Shown piece after piece: positions 1 through 5,833 of a DNA stretch of 10,525 nt. The position numbers and the translations under genes were made by a program. Location: NCBI GenBank assembly GCA_026988195.1, contig JALSLS010000358.1, positions 1-10,525 of the forward strand, written 5' to 3'. The notes below the pieces were generated by a model, which saw only the letters and a list, made by a program, of their open reading frames with translations, was not told the origin of the DNA and did no database searches. Positions within the stretch are counted from its first letter, which is position 1, and each line of letters opens with the position of its first letter. The DNA is from Methylomonas sp. Its GTDB lineage: Bacteria; Pseudomonadota; Gammaproteobacteria; Methylococcales; Methylomonadaceae.

Positions 1-357
1 TCTGATAAGCATATGGTTGGAAAAAATTTAGGCCGGCTAAAATCGACTCCTTCACTAAATTATCGAGCTTTCGGGTGAATTTCTTGAGAGTCAATCTGTA
101 AAAAATTTAAAAACTGGAAGATCGAGTTAAACCTAATTAAAAACGAAAAAACAGTAAAAGTTGGCATAAAAACAAAACGATTAAATGCTGGGTGGGATAA
201 TAATTATTTATTGAAAATTCTTCTCGGAGAGAAAAAAATGTAACCCATTAATATATAATGTCATTTTAATGCGATTGCCCTACATATCAGGCTTTATATC
301 TGCTTTTAAAATCCCTTTAAACCAAGTCTCTGCAAGTCAAGATCATTAAAAATAATT

Positions 358-371
358 TTGTTGTACAACAA
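358..371. repeat. 14-bp perfect palindrome in the gene-free left end
   Basis: TTGTTGTACAACAA is a perfect palindrome. Apart from this and the structures at 418-497, I see no gene or clear signal in bases 1-500, which are AT-rich with stop codons in all frames. A dimeric repressor could bind a site like this, but no promoter beside it is convincing. Confidence 0.45.
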
Positions 372-417
372 GAGTAAGTGTTAGAATAAAAAAGCTCTTG
401 GTTACGATCTTTAGCAT

Positions 418-464
418 GTCAGTCTAGCTCCGAGCTGAGCCGCTTTTTTTAGCGGCTGACTGAC
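418..464. repeat. Branched inverted-repeat structure
   Basis: An outer 7-bp stem (GTCAGTC at 418-424 with GACTGAC at 458-464) encloses a short AGCTC/GAGCT repeat (426-436) and a 7-bp hairpin, AGCCGCT/AGCGGCT (438-444 and 451-457), with an all-T loop. The arms pair perfectly. No T-run follows the structure on either strand, so it is not an ordinary intrinsic terminator, although it lies just past the stop of the minus-strand kfrA-like gene. It could be a nicking, recombination or protein-binding site, or an RNA structure. Confidence 0.5.
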
Positions 465-471
465 TATAAAA

Positions 472-497
472 GTACTAGTTAAGTACATAACTAGTAC
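472..497. repeat. Perfect 10-bp inverted repeat
   Basis: GTACTAGTTA (472-481) and TAACTAGTAC (488-497) are exact reverse complements separated by AGTACA. The repeat lies 4 bases beyond the stop codon of the kfrA-like gene. It lacks a T-run, and its size and symmetry fit a protein-binding or strand-exchange site better than a terminator. Function unknown. Confidence 0.55.
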
Positions 498-501
498 ACC
501 A

Positions 502-1491
502 TTAGTTCTTAATAACTTCTTTATTTTTCAAAGCATACACTTCCAGCTTTCCTTGTAAATTAGCAACTTCTTTACCTGCATCAACAGCTTCCTTTAGCGA
601 TTCTTTCAGCTCTTTTTTAACTTCCGCCAACTCAGCCTTGGCATCTGCTTTAACAGCTTTAATATTACTATCCAGCGCTTTAATTTGCTTGTCAGCAGAA
701 TCATATAAAGCACTTAATTTAACCGCTTGAGCTTCACTACATTTAAGCTCAATAGCCATCTCTTTAATATCTGATCTCAACCCATCCTTAGTCTTAACAG
801 CATTATCTAAAGACGATTGAAGCTTATGCACTTGCATATCTAACGACTTAATTTCTTTATCTTTATCAGCGATCTCTTTTGATTGCTGTTCTTTTGACGC
901 AACCAGGCTTTGTTCAGCCACTTTATTTTTAGCTTTCAGATCAGCAACCAGAGCAGCTAATTCAGCATTTTTTTCATTTGATTGATCTAAGTCTTTAGTT
1001 AAACCGACATTCATTTTTTCCACTTCATTTAAAGCGTGTCTAGCTTCATCATGAGATTCTTTTTCACTAGTCATGTCAGTCTTCAACAAAGAAATTTCCT
1101 CTTCAAGACGCTCAATTTTCAACGACTGAGCTTCAGAGAAAGCAAACGCTTCTTCAACTTTTGCTTGATTAGCTGCTTCAGCTTGTTTTAAAGCTTCGCG
1201 TTGTATTTCTATATCTGCATCAGAAATTGATTTAGCGACATTCCATATTTTCTTTAAAAGATCTTCTCCGTCCTGGGTTAGTTGCTCAGGAAGAGCAACA
1301 ACCGCTGGCAGCGACTCTACTTCAGCTGCTTGCGCTTCATCTGTAGCGCTCCAAGTTGTTAAATATTTTGAGATTGTTGTTAAGCTTCCTTTCCCCAAGC
1401 TATCTAATAGTTTTAAAGCCGTTGGTTTTTCGCCCTGACTAATAATTTCATTACATGCTGTGTGTACATCTTCTTCAGTTAATTTAGCCAT
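502..1491 (-). CDS. kfrA: KfrA-type plasmid DNA-binding coiled-coil protein
   Basis: This is a 329-residue protein. Residues 1 to about 50 match the KfrA N-terminal DNA-binding domain, including the helix-turn-helix-like stretch with PTALKLL and GSLTTISKYLTTW. From about residue 95 to the end it is a nearly unbroken, Ala/Glu/Lys/Leu-rich alpha-helical coiled coil, as in KfrA of IncP plasmids. Family members bind operators at their own promoter and form long filamentous oligomers thought to support stable plasmid inheritance. The ATG is preceded by AAGGG at about 7 bases. The gene is monocistronic, with operator-like repeats overlapping its promoter, so autorepression is likely. The call rests on domain layout. 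The coiled coil alone would be uninformative, but the N-terminal motif makes the family assignment fairly safe. Confidence 0.88.
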   Translation of the reverse strand: MAKLTEEDVHTACNEIISQGEKPTALKLLDSLGKGSLTTISKYLTTWSATDEAQAAEVESLPAVVALPEQLTQDGEDLLKKIWNVAKSISDADIEIQREALKQAEAANQAKVEEAFAFSEAQSLKIERLEEEISLLKTDMTSEKESHDEARHALNEVEKMNVGLTKDLDQSNEKNAELAALVADLKAKNKVAEQSLVASKEQQSKEIADKDKEIKSLDMQVHKLQSSLDNAVKTKDGLRSDIKEMAIELKCSEAQAVKLSALYDSADKQIKALDSNIKAVKADAKAELAEVKKELKESLKEAVDAGKEVANLQGKLEVYALKNKEVIKN

Positions 1492-1528
1492 CTCAAAGCC
1501 CTTTTCTTTTCCTTTAATTTATGTATCC

Positions 1529-1556
1529 ATTTTAAGCTATTAATTACATAATGCAA
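1529..1556 (-). promoter_or_regulatory. kfrA promoter
   Basis: On the minus strand, TTGCAT (1551-1556) and TAAAAT (1529-1534) are separated by 16 bp. The -10 matches the consensus at 5 of 6 positions; the -35 is weak. The spacer and -35 edge contain one copy of the ATTATGTAAT repeat, as expected for a repressed promoter. The start would fall about 30 bases before the kfrA ATG. Confidence 0.5.
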
Positions 1557-1598
1557 AGAAATATTATCATAATTATGTAATTACACTATTACATAATT
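1543..1598. promoter_or_regulatory. Operator-like repeats upstream of kfrA
   Basis: The decamer ATTACATAAT occurs three times: 1543-1552, inverted at 1572-1581, and 1588-1597. The last two belong to a perfect inverted repeat, AATTATGTAAT (1571-1581) and ATTACATAATT (1588-1598), with a 6-bp spacer. The first overlaps the kfrA promoter. KfrA proteins are known to bind repeats at their own promoter, so this is the natural candidate operator set. Confidence 0.6.
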
Positions 1599-1684
1599 AC
1601 AGTTAATGAGATTTATAAATAATTTAAAAAAACGGAAAGTATCTTATTTTTACTGCAAACCCAATTGTTTCAGTAAAAAAGAGC

Positions 1685-1745
1685 AAAAACCGACTTATAA
1701 ATTCCGCTAACTCGCGGAATTTACGGGGGGAAGGCGTCGGTTTTT
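1685..1745. repeat. Large nested stem-loop
   Basis: A 10-bp outer stem (AAAAACCGAC at 1685-1694 with GTCGGTTTTT at 1736-1745) encloses a second perfect 10-bp stem (TAAATTCCGC at 1698-1707 with GCGGAATTTA at 1714-1723; loop TAACTC). The right junction is G-rich (CGGGGGGAAGGC, 1724-1735). T-runs flank it on both strands, so a bidirectional terminator is possible. The side G-rich bulge and double stem also fit a single-strand initiation site, an oriT-like site or a structured RNA. No adjoining gene explains it. Confidence 0.6.
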
Positions 1746-2099
1746 AAAGGTTTAACAAAAAATAAATTTAAAGATAAACAAAATATTGGATCAGCCCCTT
1801 TCCACGTAAATTTGGTCACAAAATTTAACAGGGCTTGTTGATCTAGCTAATGCTCTTTAAAGTCATTACATTTAAACAACGAAATCAGTCTTTTTTCTAT
1901 AAATTTTGTTTTGTCCTTATCCCAGGGCTTAACCCCTTAATAACGACGATTGTTAGTGCCTTTTTTTTGTAAAGCAAGGTTTTAGGCTCTAAAGAATATA
2001 TTTCGTTTTTTGCTCTTTTATTTTTGTAAAGAATGAGCTTAATATCACTTCAGAGCGCTTATTGCTCTTTCTTTTTGATTATAAAAAACTATATCCAAC

Positions 2100-2255
2100 C
2101 TCTTAGCCAACCGCTCTTTCTGCCCTTTCTGCAGCGACAGCAGCGGAAAGGGATTTATCGTAGCGAAGTCGGAGATAATAGCCGTAGCGTATGCTAGAGC
2201 GGGACTAGCGCATGAGCGTGCGATAGCACAAAGCGAATAAAAGCGCGCTCTCTTG
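2100..2255. other. GC-rich hairpin cluster, candidate replication origin
   Basis: The gene-free stretch from about 1,600 to 2,343 is AT-rich except here. Visible structures are CCCTTT-CTGC (2123-2132) pairing with GCAG...AAAGGG (2140-2152), GCTAG/CTAGC around AGCGGGA near 2190-2210, GTGC-GATA-GCAC near 2218-2229, and several AGCG words. The cluster starts about 90 bases beyond the rep stop. In ColE2-type replicons the origin lies directly downstream of rep, which makes this the best candidate. No iterons and no convincing DnaA box are visible. Bases 1,750-2,100 hold only T-rich sequence, including two TTTTTGTAAAG words. Confidence 0.4.
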
Positions 2256-2343
2256 ATCTAACATACTAATTTAGAAAAACAGAAATTTAGGATATCGGAA
2301 GCTTCTACAGAGCTAAACTTAAATGTTTTTTAAAAAAGAAAAA

Positions 2344-3744
2344 TCAATTATCAGGACAAACATTCTTCCAAAATCTCTCAAATTCATAAACAAAAAAGCC
2401 CGTTTTTTCAGAAACCAATTCTTTTGAAATCTTATTATCATTATTAAATTTAGAAACACATAAAAGCACTTTATGAATAATAGCTACATCTAAAGCTCTA
2501 TTAATGACTGTATCATCTTCACCTAAAAACTTTTCATTCATAGATAGCGTTAATTTAAGCAATGTATGAGACTGCTCCAACACTTCACTACCACTACGCT
2601 CTGGATCTTTAGAGCATGCAAAGCTCGCTGTCGCTCCGTAAGAGCTATTAACTATATTTAAAGAATGAAAAGACTCCCCTAACGGGCTGTTATCTTGATG
2701 TACACCGTACTGTGCACTTTTTACACTCAATAAATGCTTATTTTTCGATACTGTATTTCTATGTATTCCTGATTTTTTTGATATCGAAGCTATCGTTATT
2801 TTTTTATTCTCTAACTGCAGCGCTTTGATCGCGTTACTGATATTTGTTTCTGTATTTGTTTTACGCTGTTTATTAGTCTCGTGAGCAGCTAAAATCTGTT
2901 TGTCTCTGTCATCAATCAATAAACTATTTTTCAACGTGTCACGACCCCGCTTGCAGCCGCTTCCTTGTCCTGTGTATTTGTCCCAAGTCCAGCGTGCGAC
3001 GGACTTAACAATAGCGTTCAGCTCTCGAGCATCCAGCGGCGTTTGAAAGTTATTTAGCTTTTCTGCTTCAGCTGCAGCATAATCAAACCAAGCTGGGTAT
3101 GACTGTGAATCTCTCGCATCGGAGACGCGATCGTAAGCCCAAAACCGAAGGTCATCAAACAAGTCACAGTTCCGACCTAAATGCCCTCTCGTCTCTTCTC
3201 TTTTCTTTTTTCGCCACTTATTTTGTACTTGTTCTAATTCTAAGCATTCAGCAAGCTCTTCAAGTGTGTAGCTCTTCCCTTCGCCAACTATGCACTCATA
3301 ATCAGAACTGAAAGGGTTTTTAGTTACTAAACCGACATAATCAGGATCACCATTCAGTGCTTTAATGAGCGCTGCTTCTATAGCTGCAAGATATTGAATC
3401 GGATGACGATTTGCGTTGTCAGATCTACAAACAGGTACTGCTAAATCATAATGAAGATGTGCTCTGCCAAAGTTTTTATATTTATTTTTTACGATAAAAG
3501 TAGGCTCAACAATATTTGCATCATAAGCAGCAAATACAGCGTTATCGTGATCAACATCGATAGTGATGCGATAGATCATGTCGCGCGGATTTGACTGTAT
3601 ATAAGAACGTTTGAGCGCTCTTTTAGCATTGCTTATCTTAAGTCCGAACGAGAGATCGTCAGAGCTGTAGGGTTTGAAAGGGAGATTTTTAACAAAATCC
3701 TGTAAGACCGGATGGTCTGATTCTGCTTTTCTTAAGTTATACAT
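2344..3744 (-). CDS. rep: Plasmid replication initiator (replicase/primase family)
   Basis: This 466-residue protein resembles the replicase family of ColE2-like plasmids, which combine origin recognition with primer synthesis. Residues about 10-170 carry the replicase core, with an acidic DVDHD motif (63-67), HLHYDLAVPV (97-105) and TKNP (141-144). Residues about 185-255 look like a PriCT primase C-terminal domain, followed by a basic region and a helix-turn-helix near 312-340 (SGIHRNTVSK). A tail of about 125 residues is of unknown role and has a compositionally odd part near 366-388. No Shine-Dalgarno sequence precedes the ATG; a hairpin abuts it and a 21-codon leader ORF overlaps it, suggesting coupled translation. 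Expression is probably limited by the antisense RNA in its leader. Family call is strong; primase activity is inferred from the family. Confidence 0.88.
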   Translation of the reverse strand: MYNLRKAESDHPVLQDFVKNLPFKPYSSDDLSFGLKISNAKRALKRSYIQSNPRDMIYRITIDVDHDNAVFAAYDANIVEPTFIVKNKYKNFGRAHLHYDLAVPVCRSDNANRHPIQYLAAIEAALIKALNGDPDYVGLVTKNPFSSDYECIVGEGKSYTLEELAECLELEQVQNKWRKKKREETRGHLGRNCDLFDDLRFWAYDRVSDARDSQSYPAWFDYAAAEAEKLNNFQTPLDARELNAIVKSVARWTWDKYTGQGSGCKRGRDTLKNSLLIDDRDKQILAAHETNKQRKTNTETNISNAIKALQLENKKITIASISKKSGIHRNTVSKNKHLLSVKSAQYGVHQDNSPLGESFHSLNIVNSSYGATASFACSKDPERSGSEVLEQSHTLLKLTLSMNEKFLGEDDTVINRALDVAIIHKVLLCVSKFNNDNKISKELVSEKTGFFVYEFERFWKNVCPDN

Positions 3745-3797
3745 GCATAAACGAACCGTTTATGCAGGCTAAAAAATTTGTATTTTATTTCTTTCAT
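3732..3797 (-). CDS. 21-codon leader ORF overlapping rep start
   Basis: An ATG at 3797 opens a 21-residue frame (begins MKEIKYKFF, ends VYACIT) whose stop lies 10 bases inside rep, in another frame. Translating ribosomes would pass through and melt the GCATAAACG hairpin that abuts the rep ATG, then stop close enough to reinitiate at rep. This is the geometry of leader peptides coupled to initiator genes, such as Tap of IncFII and RepY of IncI plasmids. Its own ribosome-binding site is weak (a GAGAA about 10 bases upstream). A second 21-codon frame sits just before it (3811-3876). No peptide homology is claimed, and coupling is inferred from position only. Confidence 0.45.
   Translation of the reverse strand: MKEIKYKFFSLHKRFVYACIT
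3745..3765 (-). promoter_or_regulatory. Hairpin abutting the rep start codon
   Basis: GCATAAACG (3745-3753) and CGTTTATGC (3757-3765) are exact inverted repeats with a 3-base spacer. On the minus-strand mRNA the hairpin ends at the base before the rep ATG and occupies the place of its ribosome-binding site, where no GA-rich motif is seen. It probably masks rep initiation, or serves as a protein operator. Confidence 0.6.
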
Positions 3798-3805
3798 GTT
3801 ATAAT
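3778..3805 (+). promoter_or_regulatory. Promoter of the antisense RNA
   Basis: A perfect extended -10, TGTTATAAT (3797-3805), is preceded at 16 bp by a weak -35, TTGTAT (3778-3783). The start would be about 3812. The promoter points away from rep, into its leader, opposite to the rep promoter. Confidence 0.65.
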
Positions 3806-3811
3806 TATTCT

Positions 3812-3940
3812 CAGTTTACGGAGAAATCCATGGGCTTTACCTTCATCGCCTGCAAGCTAGAAAGGGTAAAGTCCATCAAAGGACAGTAAATTTTCCGGTA
3901 TCAGCCGGACAAAAAAACCGCTTATCAGAGCGGTTTTTTT
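3812..3940 (+). ncRNA. Antisense RNA controlling rep (RNAI-like)
   Basis: A plus-strand RNA of about 130 bases is bounded by the extended -10 promoter and the terminator at 3911-3940. It is fully complementary to the rep leader. Its main hairpin pairs ATGGGCTTTACC (3830-3841) with GGTAAAGTCCAT (3865-3876) around a loop of about 23 bases. The G-T pair at 3834/3872 is a G-U wobble in this RNA but an A-C mismatch in the opposite strand, which favours the plus strand as the structured product. A second hairpin (TCCGG/CCGGA, 3894-3909) precedes the terminator. ColE2-type plasmids use such an RNA, RNAI, to repress initiator synthesis. No longer ORF is present here. Assignment is from structure and position. 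Confidence 0.68.
3911..3940. terminator. Bidirectional intrinsic terminator
   Basis: CCGCT (3918-3922) and AGCGG (3929-3933) form the stem around TATCAG, flanked by seven A on the left and seven T on the right. It therefore reads as an intrinsic terminator on both strands. It ends the antisense RNA and also lies about 50-80 bases into the rep leader. Confidence 0.8.
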
Positions 3941-3997
3941 GTGCCTGTAAACTTTTTAATTTAAAAAGAAAAACAGAGCTTCTTGAATCTTCTAATG

Positions 3998-4026
3998 ATT
4001 ATAGCAAGTATCAGTCATATCGACAA
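3998..4026 (-). promoter_or_regulatory. rep promoter
   Basis: On the minus strand, TTGTCG (4021-4026) and TATAAT (3998-4003) are separated by exactly 17 bp, and the -10 is extended (TGC before TATAAT). The predicted start is near 3991. It lies in the short gap after the third partition gene, so rep can be transcribed independently of the par operon. Confidence 0.72.
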
Positions 4027-4065
4027 GCTAACCTCCCTGTGCCCGTTGCCATACCTGAATTACAG

Positions 4066-4716
4066 CTATTTTTTATTATTCAGGTACTTAAGCGCTTTTT
4101 GTAAAACATCACGTTTAAAACCTGTTGTTTTACCCTTCATAATTTTATCAACAATCTTGATCGCCAACTTATCTTCAACACATAAGTCATTCATGCTTTC
4201 TTTTTTAGTATCTACTTTCTTATCAGTACCAATTTTATTTCCAGAATTATCAGCAATTAATTCTTTTACTTCTTTTACAGATAAATTCTTTTCTCGAACT
4301 TCCTTATAAACTTTTTCAGCAATTTCGCTATTGCTTGGTGAGCTAATTTCATAAGCAGCTGTAATTGAAATACCCTGCATATCACGATCATTAGTAAAGA
4401 AATCTGCAAGATGCATTAATCTATTTCTTGTTTTTTGAGTCCCGCTACCCAGACATAATGTCTGGGTAGCAATCCATCTCCCAAACTCTTTGTCTGACTC
4501 AAAACGACTTCTAGCTTCCAATAAAATCTTTCCTTTAAGCAAATGTGACTGTCGATCGATCTCTTCATATCGAACAGCTAAGTCATCAAGAGAAAGCTCT
4601 TTTAAGTCAGGATCAATATCAACTTGATAATCTTCAGCTTTAGACAAAAAATTATTTTCAGTAGTTACCAGGTTGGTATCTTTTTTCTTTGCTTTGCTAT
4701 GTTTAATGATCGCCAC
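4066..4716 (-). CDS. Partition-operon third protein, ParB position
   Basis: This is a 216-residue protein with a GTG start preceded by GAGGTG. It overlaps the end of parA by 14 bases, so translation is probably coupled. The N terminus is basic (KHSKAKKK). Residues about 40-110 are a helical stretch (RYEEIDRQSHLLKGKIL, then GRWIATQ and TRNRLMHLADFF) like that of DUF3102-type phage and plasmid proteins. The C-terminal half is Lys/Glu-rich. I do not see the canonical ParB helix-turn-helix or the CTPase motif. Its place directly behind parA suggests a centromere- or ATPase-partner role, but the small ribbon-helix-helix protein upstream is an equally good centromere binder. Specific function unknown. 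Confidence 0.6.
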   Translation of the reverse strand: MAIIKHSKAKKKDTNLVTTENNFLSKAEDYQVDIDPDLKELSLDDLAVRYEEIDRQSHLLKGKILLEARSRFESDKEFGRWIATQTLCLGSGTQKTRNRLMHLADFFTNDRDMQGISITAAYEISSPSNSEIAEKVYKEVREKNLSVKEVKELIADNSGNKIGTDKKVDTKKESMNDLCVEDKLAIKIVDKIMKGKTTGFKRDVLQKALKYLNNKK

Positions 4717-5362
4717 GGAACACCTCGTTCATTAAAGACTCGAATTCAGAAATTGATTTTGCATGTCCAGATTCTGTAATGCCCTTTCCGATAGAAACAA
4801 TGTCCATCCAGCACTTTCTCGCTGTAATAGTGCTATCAACCAGCACAACATTATCTTCATCATATTCAGCCAATGCTTCATTCACAAAATCCTTGCTTTC
4901 ATCAGTATCTTTAACCAGATGATGTGAACTACAACCACTTAAAACAACAAAAACTTTCAATTTATCATTAAGCAATTTAGCTTCAAAACAAGCATCCAAA
5001 CTTGCTTCAAGCGTCAATAATGAAAGTGAAGATGGAATGATGGGGATGATTGCAATATCACTCACAAGCAATGCACTACGACCACTCGTATCATTCTTAC
5101 CGCCGCAATCGGCAACTACCACTTCATATTTTGAATCAAATTCTTTTAAATCTTTAGAGACTGTTTTTCCATGTTTTTGGATGCACGGAATCTGTTTTAA
5201 ATTCTCATCTTCAGAACGAAATTCCAGCCAGGATGATGCACTTGCCTGAGTATCTAAATCAGCCATTAAAACATCTTTTCCTTCATTAGCTAAATGCACA
5301 GCAGTAGAAACAGCAATGGATGTTTTAGTTGATGATTTTGTCGCATAAATAGTTACTATCAT
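4703..5362 (-). CDS. parA: ParA-family partition ATPase with degenerate P-loop
   Basis: This 219-residue protein has the size and order of small (type Ib) ParA proteins. It shows an ADLDTQAS segment (D35, D37, Q39), a Walker B strand VVVADCGG (D85), the IPIIPSSLSLLTLEA segment and the C-terminal TITARK and GKGITES motifs. These ATPases move plasmid copies apart over the nucleoid. The P-loop is odd: the usual KGGxGKT is KSSTKTS (K9-S15), with every glycine lost and one residue fewer, though the catalytic lysine (K13) remains. The reading frame around it is clean. The start overlaps the upstream gene by 4 bases (ATGA) and has GAGGTG at good spacing. Partition role is a family inference; ATP use is uncertain given the P-loop. 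Confidence 0.82.
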   Translation of the reverse strand: MIVTIYATKSSTKTSIAVSTAVHLANEGKDVLMADLDTQASASSWLEFRSEDENLKQIPCIQKHGKTVSKDLKEFDSKYEVVVADCGGKNDTSGRSALLVSDIAIIPIIPSSLSLLTLEASLDACFEAKLLNDKLKVFVVLSGCSSHHLVKDTDESKDFVNEALAEYDEDNVVLVDSTITARKCWMDIVSIGKGITESGHAKSISEFESLMNEVFRGDH

Positions 5363-5637
5363 TTTGTCACCTCAGCTCTTTCTTTTAATGCACTTCTAAT
5401 GAAATCTATAATTTTCACACCTTCACGATCAGCTGCAGCTGCCAGACGATCATGCTCAAATTTATTGAATTTTATAGTCGTTGAACAATAATCACGCGGA
5501 GCAGAAATATCATTAATATCTTTTTGCGCTTTGCTCTCTGCCCTCTCTATCCTGGCCTTTACTTTTGCATCACGAACCTCTTGTTTGCGTTGCTCTTTAA
5601 GTGCTTTCTCTTCTGCACTCAGTCCTGCTCTACTCAT
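5359..5637 (-). CDS. Small ribbon-helix-helix DNA-binding protein
   Basis: This is a 92-residue protein, first of a three-gene partition operon. Residues 1-45 are highly charged and helical (many Lys, Glu, Arg). Residues about 52-88 read as a ribbon-helix-helix fold: a strand STTIKFN, a helix KFEHDRLAAAAD, a REGVKI turn and a second helix DFIRSALKERA. Such proteins often bind centromere repeats and repress the par promoter. I chose the ATG at 5637 because AAGGTG lies 6 bases upstream; a GTG at 5646 is in frame but would bury that Shine-Dalgarno sequence. The stop overlaps the parA start. CAGTATYGAT repeats at its promoter are candidate operators. The fold is judged from sequence pattern only. 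Confidence 0.72.
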   Translation of the reverse strand: MSRAGLSAEEKALKEQRKQEVRDAKVKARIERAESKAQKDINDISAPRDYCSTTIKFNKFEHDRLAAAADREGVKIIDFIRSALKERAEVTK

Positions 5638-5684
5638 TTCAATCACCTTAAATGTTTAAATTTAGTTCTAATTTGGATACCTTA

Positions 5685-5712
5685 ATTATAGCAGTATTGA
5701 TTTATTTTTCAG
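5685..5712 (-). promoter_or_regulatory. Partition operon promoter
   Basis: The minus strand carries TGC plus TATAAT (5685-5690), a perfect extended -10, with a weak -35, CTGAAA (5707-5712), 16 bp upstream. It lies about 50 bases before the ribbon-helix-helix gene. The same TGCTATAAT stretch is found at the rep promoter. Confidence 0.62.
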
Positions 5713-5719
5713 TATCGAT
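5692..5719. promoter_or_regulatory. Direct repeats at the par promoter
   Basis: CAGTATTGAT (5692-5701) and CAGTATCGAT (5710-5719) differ at one base and start 18 bp apart, bracketing the -35 of the par promoter. They are candidate operators for the operon's own ribbon-helix-helix protein, and part of a possible centromere. Confidence 0.5.
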
Positions 5720-5833
5720 CAAGATTTTTTTGAATTATTTTCAATAAATAGGTAAAAAAGTGAACTTCGTTACATAGCAAATAGATATATACACTAGCTA
5801 TATAAAAATAATTTTGATCCAGACAGGCAATTC

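Larger units (their letters stand above)
3745..3991 (-). promoter_or_regulatory. Long regulatory leader of rep mRNA
   Basis: From the predicted start near 3991, the rep transcript has about 247 untranslated bases. In order it contains an AT-rich hairpin (3945-3976; core CTTTTTAA/TTAAAAAG at 3952-3968), a bidirectional terminator (3911-3940), and a CCGG hairpin (3894-3909). These are followed by the complement of the antisense RNA's main hairpin (3830-3876), two consecutive 21-codon ORFs (3811-3876 and 3732-3797), and the hairpin abutting the rep ATG. This is a typical place for copy-number control by a countertranscript. Confidence 0.6.

Noticed and set aside
438..457. AGCCGCT/AGCGGCT hairpin as a kfrA terminator
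   Set aside because: The T-run is in the loop, not after the stem, on the plus strand, and on the minus strand no T-run follows.
1918..1927. TTATCCCAG considered as a DnaA box
   Set aside because: It does not match TTATNCACA at the last positions and stands alone.
3983..4309. Plus-strand open frame overlapping the third partition gene
   Set aside because: It reads against a gene with good coding pattern and ribosome-binding site. Its hydrophobic translation is what reverse-strand AT-rich DNA gives.
5644..5646. GTG start for the ribbon-helix-helix gene
   Set aside because: It lies inside the AAGGTG Shine-Dalgarno sequence of the ATG at 5637, which is the better start.
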